64,000 nt of DNA, taken from assembly GCA_017893485.1 (NCBI GenBank), contig CM030364.1, positions 244,541,818-244,605,817 of the forward strand, given 5' to 3'. Position numbers and translations under genes: made by a program. Positions 21,966 to 33,423 of this stretch are shown here, in pieces. This stretch comes from Hemerocallis citrina (taxonomy: Eukaryota; Streptophyta; Magnoliopsida; Asparagales; Asphodelaceae). Positions within the stretch are counted from its first letter, which is position 1. Every line of letters begins with the position of its first letter. The notes beneath the pieces were generated by a model that worked only from the letters and a program-made list of their open reading frames with translations, ran no database searches and was not told where the DNA came from.

Positions 21966-24237
21966 CGTAATATTGTACCATTAATTATGATCTATCTATT
22001 AGTTAAGGTAAATATATGACAAGAATCATACCCAAACCGGACCTGGTTCAAAAATTATATTGTTGCAGCGTTAAATTTTGGACACTAAAATAACCAAAAT
22101 ATTAGGGATTCATTTGAAGGTATTCAATATTGGTCTCAGACTGAAGAGTACTAATTGGAGACTCTAGCGAGCGAAATAATGTGAAAATCGAAATCCGTAT
22201 GAGGTTGTAACTATCATTTGAAGTCTAGCCACATTGAAAATTTGTATAATGTGTTTTTAGGGACTTTACACAATATGTGAAGTCAATCGGGCTTGATTTG
22301 TTTATGGTCATACTTAGAAAGTGCATAGCTAGAGCCTATATCTTAATTTGTAAGTCGTGTTCCAACTCATAAGGTTGAAATAGAGAATGAAAGAATTACA
22401 TGGGCGTTTATGCACAAAGATCATAACGATCTTTTTCACATAAACTTAAGTGCTGCAATTATTGAGGTTGAGAAGTGACACCCTAATCTATTCTGCTTTG
22501 TTAATGAGCCAGCTTCTTGTAGCACATGATGGGAGAGGAAGGGTTTGCTTGGTGATCAATGTATTGTTACGGTCTCATTTGTCTTATGGGGGCGTAGCCC
22601 TTATCAATTAAATGGGGATCCAATATGGAGTAGACATAAGCTTGGGTTCCCTCCCTCTAATAGCTAGCTATTTAGGAGTGAGTTCTCCTAGGTTTGTGTC
22701 ATATATGTATGTTAAAGGAATAGCTAGGGGTAAGAAAAATAGAAGAAATTAGAAGAAAAGAAAACAAAGAATCAGGAACTGACAGATGGATTTCCAAGCA
22801 GTGAAGGAAAAAAAGGAAAGAAGAAAGAAAAGAAAGAGAAATTAGGGTGAAATCAAGGATGAAGAACTCAAATGTTCTCTAAAGATTCTTAGTAATTCTC
22901 TACCTTTTAATTTAAATTTTATCTCTAGCTATTTATCCAGTATTTTTCAGGGAAGTAGAAGAATTGGTTACTCTGAATAAAGAAAACCAGAGATTACGAG
23001 AGGAGTCTTGATCATGTTAGGAAGTTAAAAATTGAAAATATTGGCACGTGCGACACATGTGGTAAGAGAATAGCACGATATATTAGCATGCACACTGTGT
23101 AGTAGTAAGCTACAGAGTGGGATTATAATCAAGATGTTTGTTGGGCTGTAAACTTGTCCCAGATTCATAATGGAAAATTTAGAATAATCCTTTTTTCCCA
23201 GTATTTGCACTAGAATCCCTTCAGTTTTCAAATTATGAATCAAGTCATCAACTACCAAAAATCCGTATGTACTAGTTATTAAAATAGGCCTACTGCGAAG
23301 CCTCAGGATCGCCTGAATCAGAACTCAGATTGTTAAGAGTATGATTTCAACTCCTATGTGCTATTATATATAGCAAGGCTTTAACTAGTTGATGCGGAGC
23401 AAGTAGTGCGTCCTTGTGTGCATTGAAAAGAAGTGTATGGTTTCAAATGTGAACTTTTTGTGTGTATGTCTGACTGTCAACGAATCTTCAAATCCTCTTT
23501 TTAGGCATGTACCAGTCGAGATACTTTCTATGATAAGGTGATCGGTAGGGTGAACGTGAGATATATACAGTGACATAAAATGGTGCTTTTTCTTTAAGAA
23601 TGTTCAAAAATACGATTGAGGGTTAATTTATTTATATTATTGGATCTCAGCAAAGCAAACTAGAGCTCTGGAGTGGCTTGGGAGAGTTGAATCAGTTGAT
23701 ACACTGGGGTAGCATGAAGGTAGGTACAGAGCATATCTTCTCATTTGAGAAATTCCCTAATTATAGTTGAGCCTATATCTTGTTTCTTTTGAAGCTCTGC
23801 AGTATCTTTGTTGTTCCAAAGCATGTAATTGACATGTCTAGTTGTTGTAAAACCATGATTTCATTGATTCATATTATCGTCATAATCCTTAAGCAGCATG
23901 ATATCTTGCATTCTGCGTGGGTTACTAGTCCGACTCTGTGAGGTGTCTACTTAATATTCTGATGTTAATGTTGTGGACATCTTGTCCAAGTACTGAATGT
24001 TGTAGTCCAATTTTCGTCGTGAGGATTGGTGCTTAATTTTATTCTATTATCGATGTTGGTGTCGTTGTTTATTGATATATATCTTAAAGTTGGTCCTGTC
24101 TCATTGATATATGAATCTTTCGAGGTGTTTATTTCCATTTTGATGGAGCAAAGGGTTCGTTGATTGATTGGGTTGAACAGCCTCGTGGATGGCAAGGGTT
24201 ATAATGCAACACAATTTGAATACTCGTGTAGGTAGAT
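21966..24237. other. Gene-poor stretch
   Basis: No convincing gene or element. It contains a purine-rich tract at about 22725-22850 and one exon-like segment at 22951-23011 (separate entry). Short ORFs on both strands have no recognisable motif. Confidence 0.5.
22951..23011 (+). other. Exon-like segment, coiled-coil sequence
   Basis: TATTTTTCAG, a good 3' splice-site sequence, is followed by an open frame EVEELVTLNKENQRLREES and a TGA (23009-23011). The heptad-like Leu spacing suggests a leucine-zipper or K-box-like end of a protein. No neighbouring exon was found, so it may be an exon relic or coincidence. Confidence 0.2.
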
Positions 24238-24739
24238 GATACGAGTATAATAGATTTGGGGAAGAAATTAGAGACGGGGGATTAAGAAATTGGAGATTTG
24301 AGGAAGATTTGGGAATTTTAGGGAAGAACAGGGGAAGAGAGAGAACATATCAAGAGGAATTTAAGAATCAATATCAATCCACATAATGATACGAGTATGA
24401 ATATATGAAGAGAGGGTGAGACGGAGCTGCTGATAATGGTGTGGGGTTCAATGTGATGCGGTCGACTGCAATATCAACAATCGATTATGTAGGGGCTGCT
24501 GCAAGTTGTATCTCCTATATTTGTTTGTACGTGCAACACACACTTTCCTTTGTAGCTATTATAAATAGTAGTCTGCAATAGAACTGGGGTTATGTGGAAT
24601 GATAATGATTCTTGAATTCCTCTTGATATGTTTTTATCTCTTCCCCTGTTCTTACCTAAAATTCATATATCTTCCTCAAATCTCCAATTTCTTAATCCCT
24701 GGTCTCTAATTTCTTTTCCAAACCTATTATACTCGTATC
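24238..24739. repeat. Long inverted repeat (about 132-bp arms)
   Basis: The left arm 24238-24369 (GATACGAGTATAATAGATTT onward) is complementary, with scattered mismatches, to 24607-24739 (ending ATTATACTCGTATC). The loop is 237 bp. The right arm sits just upstream of a gypsy gag fragment in the orientation expected of the end of a 5' LTR/leader, so the left arm may be an inverted second copy of that sequence. A transcript through it would form a long hairpin. Confidence 0.8.
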
Positions 24740-24804
24740 AATTGATGCTTTCACCGATTTGAATTCGGAAATTGATCAGCTCTTCACCGACTTGAAATCA
24801 AGCC

Positions 24805-25316
24805 GTGGCGGACGGTCGATGGAGAACTTCGGTAGATGAGGCAATCAAGGGATTGTGTGAGACTGCGCAACATCGCAGCGAGCAGTTGCAAAGCTTAACG
24901 ACGTTGATGATGGATTTGCTTCACAAAATGACGATTCTTGATGATAAGATCGATCAATGGGTTCAGAGGCGATCTGCAATTGATCAAGACTTTCAAAGCA
25001 ATGTAAGAAATCTTTCCTTCTCTACTCTTGAATTCCATGTTCGAAACCCTAGGTTGGATTTTCCAAGATTTGAGGGGACAAATCCAACAGGATGGTTATT
25101 GAAAGCAAATGAGTTTTTCGATTGTCTAGGTCGTACTTTTTGTATAGATCATCTTTAGTATAATGAAGCTCTCAGTGTATTTGTCATTGTACTTGGTAAG
25201 AGGGCGCAAGAATACTTTCATTCTCATTAGATCATGATAAGATCACAGTTTGAGTATATCCAGAGCCTTTGTCTATCTAGTTCTCAATTGACGATTCTGA
25301 TAAAGTTTTAAGAACT
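24805..25316 (+). pseudogene. Ty3/gypsy gag N-terminal fragment
   Basis: 117 codons from 24805 contain RNPRLDFPRFEGTNPTGWLL and KANEFFDC, the opening of the retrotransposon gag capsid domain in chromovirus-type gypsy elements. A coiled-coil-like N-terminus (EQLQSLTTLMMDLLHKM) precedes it. After the TAG at 25156-25158 similarity fades, and the sequence is replaced by LINE at about 25317. No protease or RT remains. Confidence 0.6.
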
Positions 25317-25327
25317 GGAATAATGCT

Positions 25328-28300
25328 ATGAATGATTGGGTTATTTTTTATGGTGATTTTAGTGTTGTAAGATTCAACTCAGAGAGAAATGGCTTTAGTT
25401 CTAATAGGAAGGATTCTGATAACTTCAATAATGTGATTTGTGACTTATCTCTTATTGACTATCCATTACTAAGAAGGAAATTTACTTGGTCTAATAAAAG
25501 GCTTATTCCTAACCTAGCTAAGTTAGGCAGATTCTTTGTTTCAACAGACTGTAACTCTTCTTTTCCTCTTTCTTTTGTTAAAGCTCTTACTAATATTACT
25601 TCTGCCCATTTCCTATTATGCTTTCTACTAATTCTTCTTCTACCAGATTTGTCAATTTTAAATTTGAGAAGTTTTGGTTGGAAGAACCACATTTCTCTAA
25701 TATGATTCATAATTGTCTCTCTAATTCTCTTTTCTCTATTGGTCAAGGTATATTTAAATTCCTTGCTGTTATTAAAACTGTTTAAACTAGTTGCAAGCTT
25801 TGAAAATATGATAGATTTGGGCATCCATCGGATAAGAAAAAGTGGCTTCTAAATGAAATTTTTGCTATTGATTTCCTTGAAGAAACTACGCCTATTTCTA
25901 TTTCAGATAGAATTAGGTCTAATCTCCATAAAGAATATTTACATATCCTTAATATGGACAAGATTAGATTGTTTGAGCGAGCTAAAATTAGATGGATTAC
26001 TTTGGGTGATGGTAATATTAGATTCTTTCAGAATTATGCTTCCCACAGAAGGAGATTTAATACTATTATTAGCATGCATATTGATAATGGGGAGATTTAA
26101 TGATGTTAATCATATTCTACAATTTCTATAAGAGGTGGATGGGTTATACTGGTCACACCTTACTTTCTATTGATTGTAACTTTCTTTATCCTCCTAACGA
26201 GTCTATGGATTTATCTGAATTGGACTGTCCCTTCTCAGAAGAAGAGGTTTTCAAAGCTATTTGTGATCTCACACTGGATTCTGCTCCTGGTCCAAATGGG
26301 ATTCCTACTTTCTTTATTAAACTTCTTGGGATGACTTAAAATATGATATTATAAGTATTTCTGAAGAACTTTATAATAATTCTCTAGACTTTGCTAGAAT
26401 TAATTATGCTCATATTGTACTTGTTCCTAAATCTTCTGGTTCTAATTATGTTAACAATTCAGACCTATTAGTTTGCTAAATGTTATTTTCAAAATTATTA
26501 TGAAAGTTCTTGCCAATAGATTGACCAAGGTGATTAGTTCTTTAGTTGGTATTAACCAGTCAGGTTTTATTAAGGATAGATTCATTTTAGATAGTGTGCC
26601 TACGGCTCAGGAAGTTATTCATGCTATTCATAAAGAAAAATTTGAAGGTATTCTTCTTAAACTTTATTTTGAAAAAGCATATGATTGAGTTAATTGGAAT
26701 TATCTTAAACAAGTCTTGAGAGCTAGAGGGTTCAGTGATAGATGGATTTTATGAATTTTTAATAGCCTTGCTTCTGGAACTTCCTCTGTTATTGTTAACA
26801 ATATAGAGGGTAGGAAATTTATTTGTAAAAGAGGGCCCCGACAAGGGGACCCTATTTCTCCTCTTCTTTTTGTTTTAATTGCTGATGTTTTCAATAGAAT
26901 GCTTTCCTTAGCTTGGGATAATAATTTAATTGAAGGATTAGGTGGTTTTCCATTTTTTAAAGGTATTCTAAATTTACAACAAGGTTCATGATACTATTCT
27001 TTTTTCTTCTTGTGATGGAATTAAATTAAGAAACCTTAAATTGATTTTGTATTGCTTCGAATGTGTTTCTGGCATGAATATTAATTTCTCTAAATCCTCT
27101 TCCATTTGGCTTGGTGGTGATGAAGGTAGACAATATGAAATCTCTGCTTTCTTTAATTTTCCTAGAGGCTCTTTCCTTGGGATTCCTATAAGAATTAGAA
27201 ATCTCCATAAGTCAGACTGGAATTGTATCATTGAAAGAATTGAAAAGAGGCTTAATTATTGGTCAGGGAGATGTCTCTCTAGAGGGGGTAGATTGACTCT
27301 TATTAATTTCATTCTCTCTAGTATTTCTTTGTATATGCTATCTTTCTTCTACCTTCCTGTTTGGGTTATTAAAAAGATTGATGCTATTAGAAGAAAATTC
27401 CTTTGGGTGGGTTTCTCTCCTAATAGGGATCAAGGCAAATGTTTAATGAATTTGGGTAGAGTTTGTAATAAAGAAGGAGGTTTAGGCGTTATTAATTTCC
27501 GCAATCATAACCTTGCCCTCCTTGGCAAATGGTTGTGGAAGATTGTTACCTTTAATAAGTTGTCTTGGATTAAGATTATTAATCATAACTATTTTAGAAG
27601 AAGGAAACTCTGATATTTTAAACCATTTCCTCCTTCTATCTCTTCTTCTTTTTGGATGGACATTTGGAAAGTGGCTAGCCCTTTTAAATGCAGTCTACAA
27701 AAAAATTGTGGTGATGGTAGGAATATTAGATTTTGGACTGACATTTGGATTGGGGAATGTTCTCTACTTACCCTGAATTATTTTATCTTGCTTCTTTTCC
27801 TCATGCTACTGTCTTTTCAATGTATTCTAATAATAGCATGGTAAAGTGTGGAACATTGCTTTTAGAAGAAGTTTATCTCTTTCTCAAACTCATGATTTTA
27901 ATGAGATGCTTCATCTTTTGAGCAATTATGATTGGAAGGTTAGGGATGATGTTAGATGGAGATGGAGTTATTGGGGACTTTCACAGTGAAATCTTTTTAT
28001 AACTTCCTTAACTCTGGTGGTGTTATATGTTCTTTCTATAAATTCATCTGACAGAACATTGCTCCTCTCAAGGTGAGAATCCTTGTTTGGCTTACTGTTC
28101 ATAACAAGCTACTTACTGTGGATAATCTTAACAAAAGAAACCTAGATATTGGACATGTTAGGAATTTCTACCGAAAATTCCTCATATCTAGGATCTTGTT
28201 GAGTTTTTGACACAATCAACATAAACCACCAAGCAAACTAGATTGCACTAATCACACAAAGTACACAAGAATTGTCCCCGTTGGGGCTTTCGCCTTAATT

Positions 28301-29454
28301 AGGGGGAGGAAAGAACCGAGATATTTTTTCAATTAGAGAAGATACAAGAATATTACAATTCTCACCATGACCTTCTCTCAAGCCTAATGGAACTTGATAC
28401 TGCTTACAATGGAGAACTCTCTCACCATTCTCTATGAAGTATTCTCATCTATTCGACACTCAATAGAATCATATGGATCTATGAGCCGTTACAATTGTTT
28501 ATATAGATCTAGAGACAAACCCTAAGTTAATATCTTGTTACAATAGCCATTGGATAGTACATAAGAGATAACCCTACGATAGGAGCCACACGATCTAGCT
28601 TGAAGAACAAGTTGGGCTTCTCACGAATCTGCCAGACGCAAGCCCGAAACCCATTAGCGCAGCGAACGGTCGACCACACCAATAAGCCGGTCGACTGTCC
28701 TCTTCTCTGGAAGACTTTGCGTAGGGGTCGGTCAACCACACATGAGTTGCGGTCGACCGCAACTTCCTCTGTTGCTGCCGCTGACTGTTTCTCACCTCCA
28801 CTTCATTTCCAATCGTCTCGATCTCTCCATCGTCTTATCGTCTTCTTATCCAACATCGTATGCAAGTCATAAACTCAACACAACAATGTGTTCTTTGTTC
28901 TTCTTGCAATGAAACTGTTGCTCATATTTTTCTTAAGTGTCATTTGGTTAGAAACATTTGGATTCTTGTCAAACAAGCCTCGAATATTAAGGGTTATCCC
29001 TTTACGAACAAATCTTGATGGGGTATTTGGAGAAAGAAGATGATTCCTTCTAAAATGAGACTGCAATGGGACATTCTTATGATGTCGTTTATTTGGGTTG
29101 TTTGGAATGAAAGGAATAAAAGAATTTTCAAAGAAACATTGTGATATTATTAATATCCTGGAATCAATTTTGTATTTTGCTAATTTATGGTCTAATATAC
29201 TTCCTCATTCTAAACAAAAACATGTAAACTTTAATGCCATTATTTTTGCTGCTTCTACTTATATTCCTAGCAATTTATTTTCAGTTGTTTCAGTTTCTAC
29301 AATACAGGGTTCTACTTATTCTAATTCGTCTGTTCCTGTTATCTCAACTGCTTTTGGCTTGGCTGTTACACAAGATGTTCATGTCGATAAGATTGTCTCT
29401 GATTCCACTTCCACTTCAACTAATATCTACAAATGCCTGTTGCTGATGGTATGA
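25328..29454 (+). pseudogene. L1 ORF2 remnant
   Basis: The end of the endonuclease has WVIFYGDFSVVRFNSERNG and FTWSNKR. The RT fingers at 26290-26530 have SAPGPNGIPTF and KIIMKVLANRLTKVI, followed by INQSGFIKDRFILDS. RT motif B is KRGPRQGDPISPLLFVLIAD (26830-26890). The catalytic YADDT box is damaged near 26985, where only HDTILF survives. SGMNINFSKSSSIWLGG and SGRCLSRGGRLTLINFILSS follow. The zf-RVT domain starts before the LTR insertion and resumes at 28881 (CVLCSSCNETVAHIFLKC). Several stops and frameshifts make it non-functional. Confidence 0.85.
28156..28880 (-). mobile_element. Copia solo LTR inside the LINE
   Basis: 725 bp from TGTTAGG to CTCAACA on the plus strand, clearly homologous to the three LTRs of the copia-like array at 30273-35557. 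Shared blocks are TTGTCCC..GTTGGGGCTTTCGCC, TTGTTACAATAGCCATTGG and GGTCGACC motifs, but it is more diverged. No internal sequence accompanies it, so it is a solo LTR. The LINE reading is interrupted at 28155 and resumes at 28881. Flanking pentamers GGACA and CAACA do not match cleanly. Confidence 0.85.
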
Positions 29455-29841
29455 GTGCTGCTAATGTAGATGCTGATGCTCATCCTATCTCTGCTACTCT
29501 TGATACCATTTCTTCATTGTCTCAACAGGATCAAGAATTCTTTACTGGGGTGTTGTTGGTTTCATCTCTGCAAGAAGCTTATGAAAGACATGAGATTACT
29601 AGCGACGGAAATCCATTAGTGGTGCTTGATCCAGAGTTTTAGAATCTTTTCTTTTGATCTTATGTTGTCTGCTATTCTTTCTAGTTACTGTTCTATTTCA
29701 TTCTGATGATATTTTGTGTTGAAGCTTTATGCTTCTTTAGCATTAGAGTGCTATTTTGTGTTTTGTTTGTAACCTTGAACTGGATTTTTTGTTTTGGTTG
29801 GATTCCTCTTTTAAGGATTCTATCCCTTCATTTAAAAAAAA

Positions 29842-30272
29842 GGGTGCAAAAAGAGCAATCATATTCATACACATGATGAGACACTTATATCATGCAACAA
29901 TCTGAAATATGATACCAGATCAACTGAACCAAAATTTTCAACAATTGGTCGATATGTTTTCGTAGCAGCTTGGGCCTGCTCGGCTTAGTAAATGAAGTGT
30001 CGGAATAAGATGTGTATTAGTCTCTATTGAGTATGATTGTCGGAGATGGCAGCCTGGCAATATCCAGAAAAGTTCCTCTATTGGTATGTCTTGTCTCATC
30101 GTGTTCGTGCCCCCTGCCTCTTAGTTCACTACTAGATCAGTGTGGTCAAACTGAAAGCTATTAGTTTCTAGAAGACTAAGATTAAATGGGTGAGTTGCTG
30201 TAAACAAAAACCATTAACTTTTGCCCTTTGCTTTTAAACAGATGGTTGGTTTATAAATACGAGTAAAACATA
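29842..30272. other. Spacer between LINE and copia-like array
   Basis: About 430 bp, AT-rich, no ORF or repeat recognised. Confidence 0.5.
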
Positions 30273-30979
30273 TGTTAGGAAATTATGAGGATCTTGTTGA
30301 GTTTTTGACACAATCAACACAAAACCATCAAGCAAGACTAGATCACAACAACCACACAAGCACACAAAGTTGTCCCGGTTGGGACTTTTGCCTTAATCCG
30401 GGGGAGGAAGAACCAAGATATTATTCAACTAGAGAAGATACAAGAATACAATTCTCACCACGACTCTCTCTCAAGCCTAAAGGAACTTGATGCTGCTTAC
30501 TATGGAGAACTCTCTCACCCTCTCAGATGAAGTACTTTCTTCTTCTATTCGGCACTCAATAGAATCATATGAATCTATGAGCCGTTACAATTGTTTATAT
30601 AGATCTGGAGACAAACCCTAAATTAATATCTTGTTACAATAACCATTGGATATTCCTGAAGAGACAACCCTACGATAGGAGCCGTCAGATCTAACTTGAA
30701 GAACAAGTTTGGCTTCTCACGAATCACCAAGATTCGACCCAATAAACCCATCAGCGCCGCGACCGCTCGACCTCACCCCCAAGGTCGGTCGACCATCCCC
30801 CTCTCGAGACTTCTGCACCCTATGACCGGTCGACTGCACCCTTTGACCGGTCGACCGCCACTTCTGTAACTACAGCCGCTGACTATTTTCTTGCCTCCAT
30901 TCCGTCTCCGATCTTCTCGATTCCTCCATCGTCTCATCATCTTCTTATCCAATCTCGTATGCAAGACATAAACCTAAAA
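30273..30979 (-). repeat. Copia-like array, 3'-most LTR
   Basis: 707 bp. It holds palindromic GGTCGACC motifs at about 30766-30850. The internal polypurine side lies at 30980. Confidence 0.85.
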
Positions 30980-31133
30980 ATCTCCACCTTGGATTGCAAA
31001 CGCATGAATCCATACCTGTGTGATTAAAACTCTCCTAGATCTTTCTTCCTCGCTTTGTAAACGACATGTTTCAATGGCTTTTCCTGCTAGTTGAACAAAT
31101 CTCCACCTGTTTTCCTCCAGCTGTATCCCCCCC

Positions 31134-32516
31134 TCAAGGGCACACCCATGTAGATGTAATCATGGAGGTGCCATCCTCCACACGAACTCCACCTACACCA
31201 TGGCTTTCTCCACCTTCCAACAGTATTCGAACGTTGCAGTCTCGCGTCGGTAATTCTAGTAATGGCTTACTAGATAACGCTTTAGAAACAATGAGCTTCC
31301 ATACACTCGGCTGAGTTTTCCTACTCCCATAAAGCTGGTAGAGGTTGTGCTGAACCTGCCCAATCCCCCTCTTACCCTTCATTACCTTACGACGACTATC
31401 CCAAACTGTCAAAACTTCACCTCGAGCTGTGTACCTGCAGGCACGAGCATCAAGAGTACCCAAGGATATAAGATTCTTCTGTATCGAAGGAATATGCATG
31501 ACCTCTTCTAGTGTGAACCCTTTACCATCTGGCATCTCCAATTCAACAGTTCCCTCACCCACTACTTCACAAACCTCACCACTCCCCGTTCTCACACTAC
31601 GGCATGTTGATGACTTGTAAGTAGAAAACATCTCCCTCTCGGAGCAAATGTGAAAAGAACTTCCCGAATCAAGATACCAACTTGAATCCACATCTGAAGA
31701 ACTTGAAACAAGAAGACAACAATCAACATTATTACTTGACTCAGTTGCGCTGACTATATGGGCTTGTTCCCCTTCTTTAGTAGCGCTCTTCTGACTCAAC
31801 CACATGTGACACTTTCTCTTGTAATGCCCAACTCTTTTACAGTAATGGCAACGAATCTTCCCCTTGTGTGCCGTATCCCTTCCAATTGAAGTATCACCAT
31901 TCACCGCAAAACACCCTAAAGAAGTAGACCCTCCTTTACGAGTCTCCTTTCTTAGTTCATCTTCTTTTAGACCCTTAATCACCCCGGCAACAGTGAGTGT
32001 CTCCTTGGCCGATCTCCCATGTAGCATGGTAGTTATCAAGTGATCATAAGAAGTTGGCAGTGAATATATCAAGTTGAAAGCTTTATCCTCTTCGCTAAGA
32101 TCATCAGCGTTAATTGCCTTCAGTTCAGATATTACTTTATTGAACTCCACAATATGATCTTGAAGATGGGTACCTTCCTTCATTGAGAACCTAAACAGCT
32201 TCCTTTTCCAATACATCCGATCTAGCAACGACGATCCCGAGTCGTCACTTTTGAATCTCGCCCATAGACTCGCCGCACTTTTCTCCTCAAGGATATTACA
32301 CTTGACTTCGTCCGCCAATTGCAACCGAGTTAAACTCAAGGCCTTCAAACAAATATCATCCCATTTCTCTTGCTTCATGACGGTTGGCTTCTTCTCTTCT
32401 AAGGCAAGGTGCAAGTCCTTCCGAACCAAAACATCATACATGTCCACCTTCCATAGATTGAAGTTGATCTTACCGTCAAACCTCTTGATCTTCGTCTTTT
32501 GATTTGCCATCTCCAA
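31134..32516 (-). CDS. Copia gag-protease polyprotein, open frame
   Basis: 460 codons, fully open. The start MEMANQKTKIKRFDGKINF lies 28 nt from the primer-binding site. Residues about 10-180 form the UBN2-type copia gag domain (NFNLWKVDMYDVLVRKDLHLA, SLPTSYDHLITTMLHG). Residues about 223-236 are the zinc knuckle CHYCKRVGHYKRKC (CX2CX4HX4C). Near residue 284 the aspartic protease motif WYLDSGSSFHIC is intact, followed by MPDGKGFTLEEVMHIPSIQK, the start of the GAG-pre-integrase region. After LYQLYGSRKT the usual integrase is missing and the frame runs into the polypurine tract. It could still make capsid-like protein and protease but not integrate alone. Confidence 0.85.
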   Translation of the reverse strand: MEMANQKTKIKRFDGKINFNLWKVDMYDVLVRKDLHLALEEKKPTVMKQEKWDDICLKALSLTRLQLADEVKCNILEEKSAASLWARFKSDDSGSSLLDRMYWKRKLFRFSMKEGTHLQDHIVEFNKVISELKAINADDLSEEDKAFNLIYSLPTSYDHLITTMLHGRSAKETLTVAGVIKGLKEDELRKETRKGGSTSLGCFAVNGDTSIGRDTAHKGKIRCHYCKRVGHYKRKCHMWLSQKSATKEGEQAHIVSATESSNNVDCCLLVSSSSDVDSSWYLDSGSSFHICSEREMFSTYKSSTCRSVRTGSGEVCEVVGEGTVELEMPDGKGFTLEEVMHIPSIQKNLISLGTLDARACRYTARGEVLTVWDSRRKVMKGKRGIGQVQHNLYQLYGSRKTQPSVWKLIVSKALSSKPLLELPTRDCNVRILLEGGESHGVGGVRVEDGTSMITSTWVCP

Positions 32517-32543
32517 GGAACTCGAACAAACCCACGAATCCTG

Positions 32544-32558
32544 ATTGCTCTGATACCA
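32544..32558 (-). other. Primer-binding site, initiator Met tRNA type
   Basis: Minus strand TGGTATCAGAGCAAT, two bases from the LTR end at 32561. Confidence 0.9.
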
Positions 32559-32560
32559 CT

Positions 32561-33269
32561 TGTTAGGAAATTATGAGGATCTTGTTGAGTCTTTGACACA
32601 ATCAACACAAAACCACCAACCTAGACTAGATCACACCAACCACACAAGCACACAAGAGTTGTCCCGGTTGGGGCTTTCGCCTTAATCTGAGGGGAGGAAG
32701 AACCAAGATATTATTCAACTAGAGAAGATACAAGAATACAATTCTCACCACGACCCTCTCTCAAGCCTAATGGAACTTGATGCTGCTTACAATGGAGAAC
32801 TCTCTCACCCTCTCAGATGAAGTACTCTCTTCTTCTATTTAGCACTCAATAGAATCATATGGATCTATGAGCCGTTACAATTGTTTATATAGATCTAGAG
32901 ACAAATCCTAAGTTAATATCTTGTTACAATAACTATTGGATATTCCTGAAGAGACAACCCTACGATAGGAGTTATCAGGTCTAACTTGAAGAACAAGTTG
33001 GGCTTCTTACGAATCACCAAGATCCGACCGAATAAACCCATCAGCGCCGCGACCGGTCGACCTCACCCCGAAAGTCGGTTGACCAACCCCCCCTCGGGAT
33101 TTCTGCACCCTATGAACGGTCAACCGCACCCTATGACCGGTCGACCGCCACTTCTACAACTACAGCCGCTGACTATTTCTTTGCCTCCATTCCGTCTTCG
33201 ATCTTCTCGATTCCTCCATCGTCTCATCATCTTCTTATCCAATCTCGTATGCAAGACATAAACCCAACA
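32561..33269 (-). repeat. Copia-like array, middle LTR
   Basis: 709 bp, TG...CA ends. It functions as 3' LTR for the right unit and 5' LTR for the left unit. One GGTCGACC motif is decayed to GGTTGACC. Confidence 0.85.
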
Positions 33270-33423
33270 ATCTCTACATTGGATTGCATATGCATGAATC
33301 CATACCTATGTGATTAAAAATCTCCTAGATCTTTCTTCCCCGCTTTGTAAACAACATGTTTCAATGGCTTCTCCTGCAAGTTGAACAAATCTCCACATGT
33401 TTTCCTCCAGCTGTATGCCCCCC

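Larger units (their letters stand above)
25317..29841 (+). mobile_element. L1 LINE, plus strand, split by a solo LTR
   Basis: From the C-terminal part of the endonuclease through RT and zf-RVT to a 3' UTR and an A-tail (29834-29841, after CCTTCATTT). It is 5'-truncated: ORF1 and most of the endonuclease are missing. A copia-type LTR occupies 28156-28880 inside the zf-RVT region. No target duplication could be fixed. Confidence 0.8.

Noticed and set aside
28151..28885. Target-site duplication for the solo LTR in the plus-strand LINE
   Set aside because: GGACA and CAACA do not match. The junction is inferred from LTR ends and the resumed LINE frame instead.
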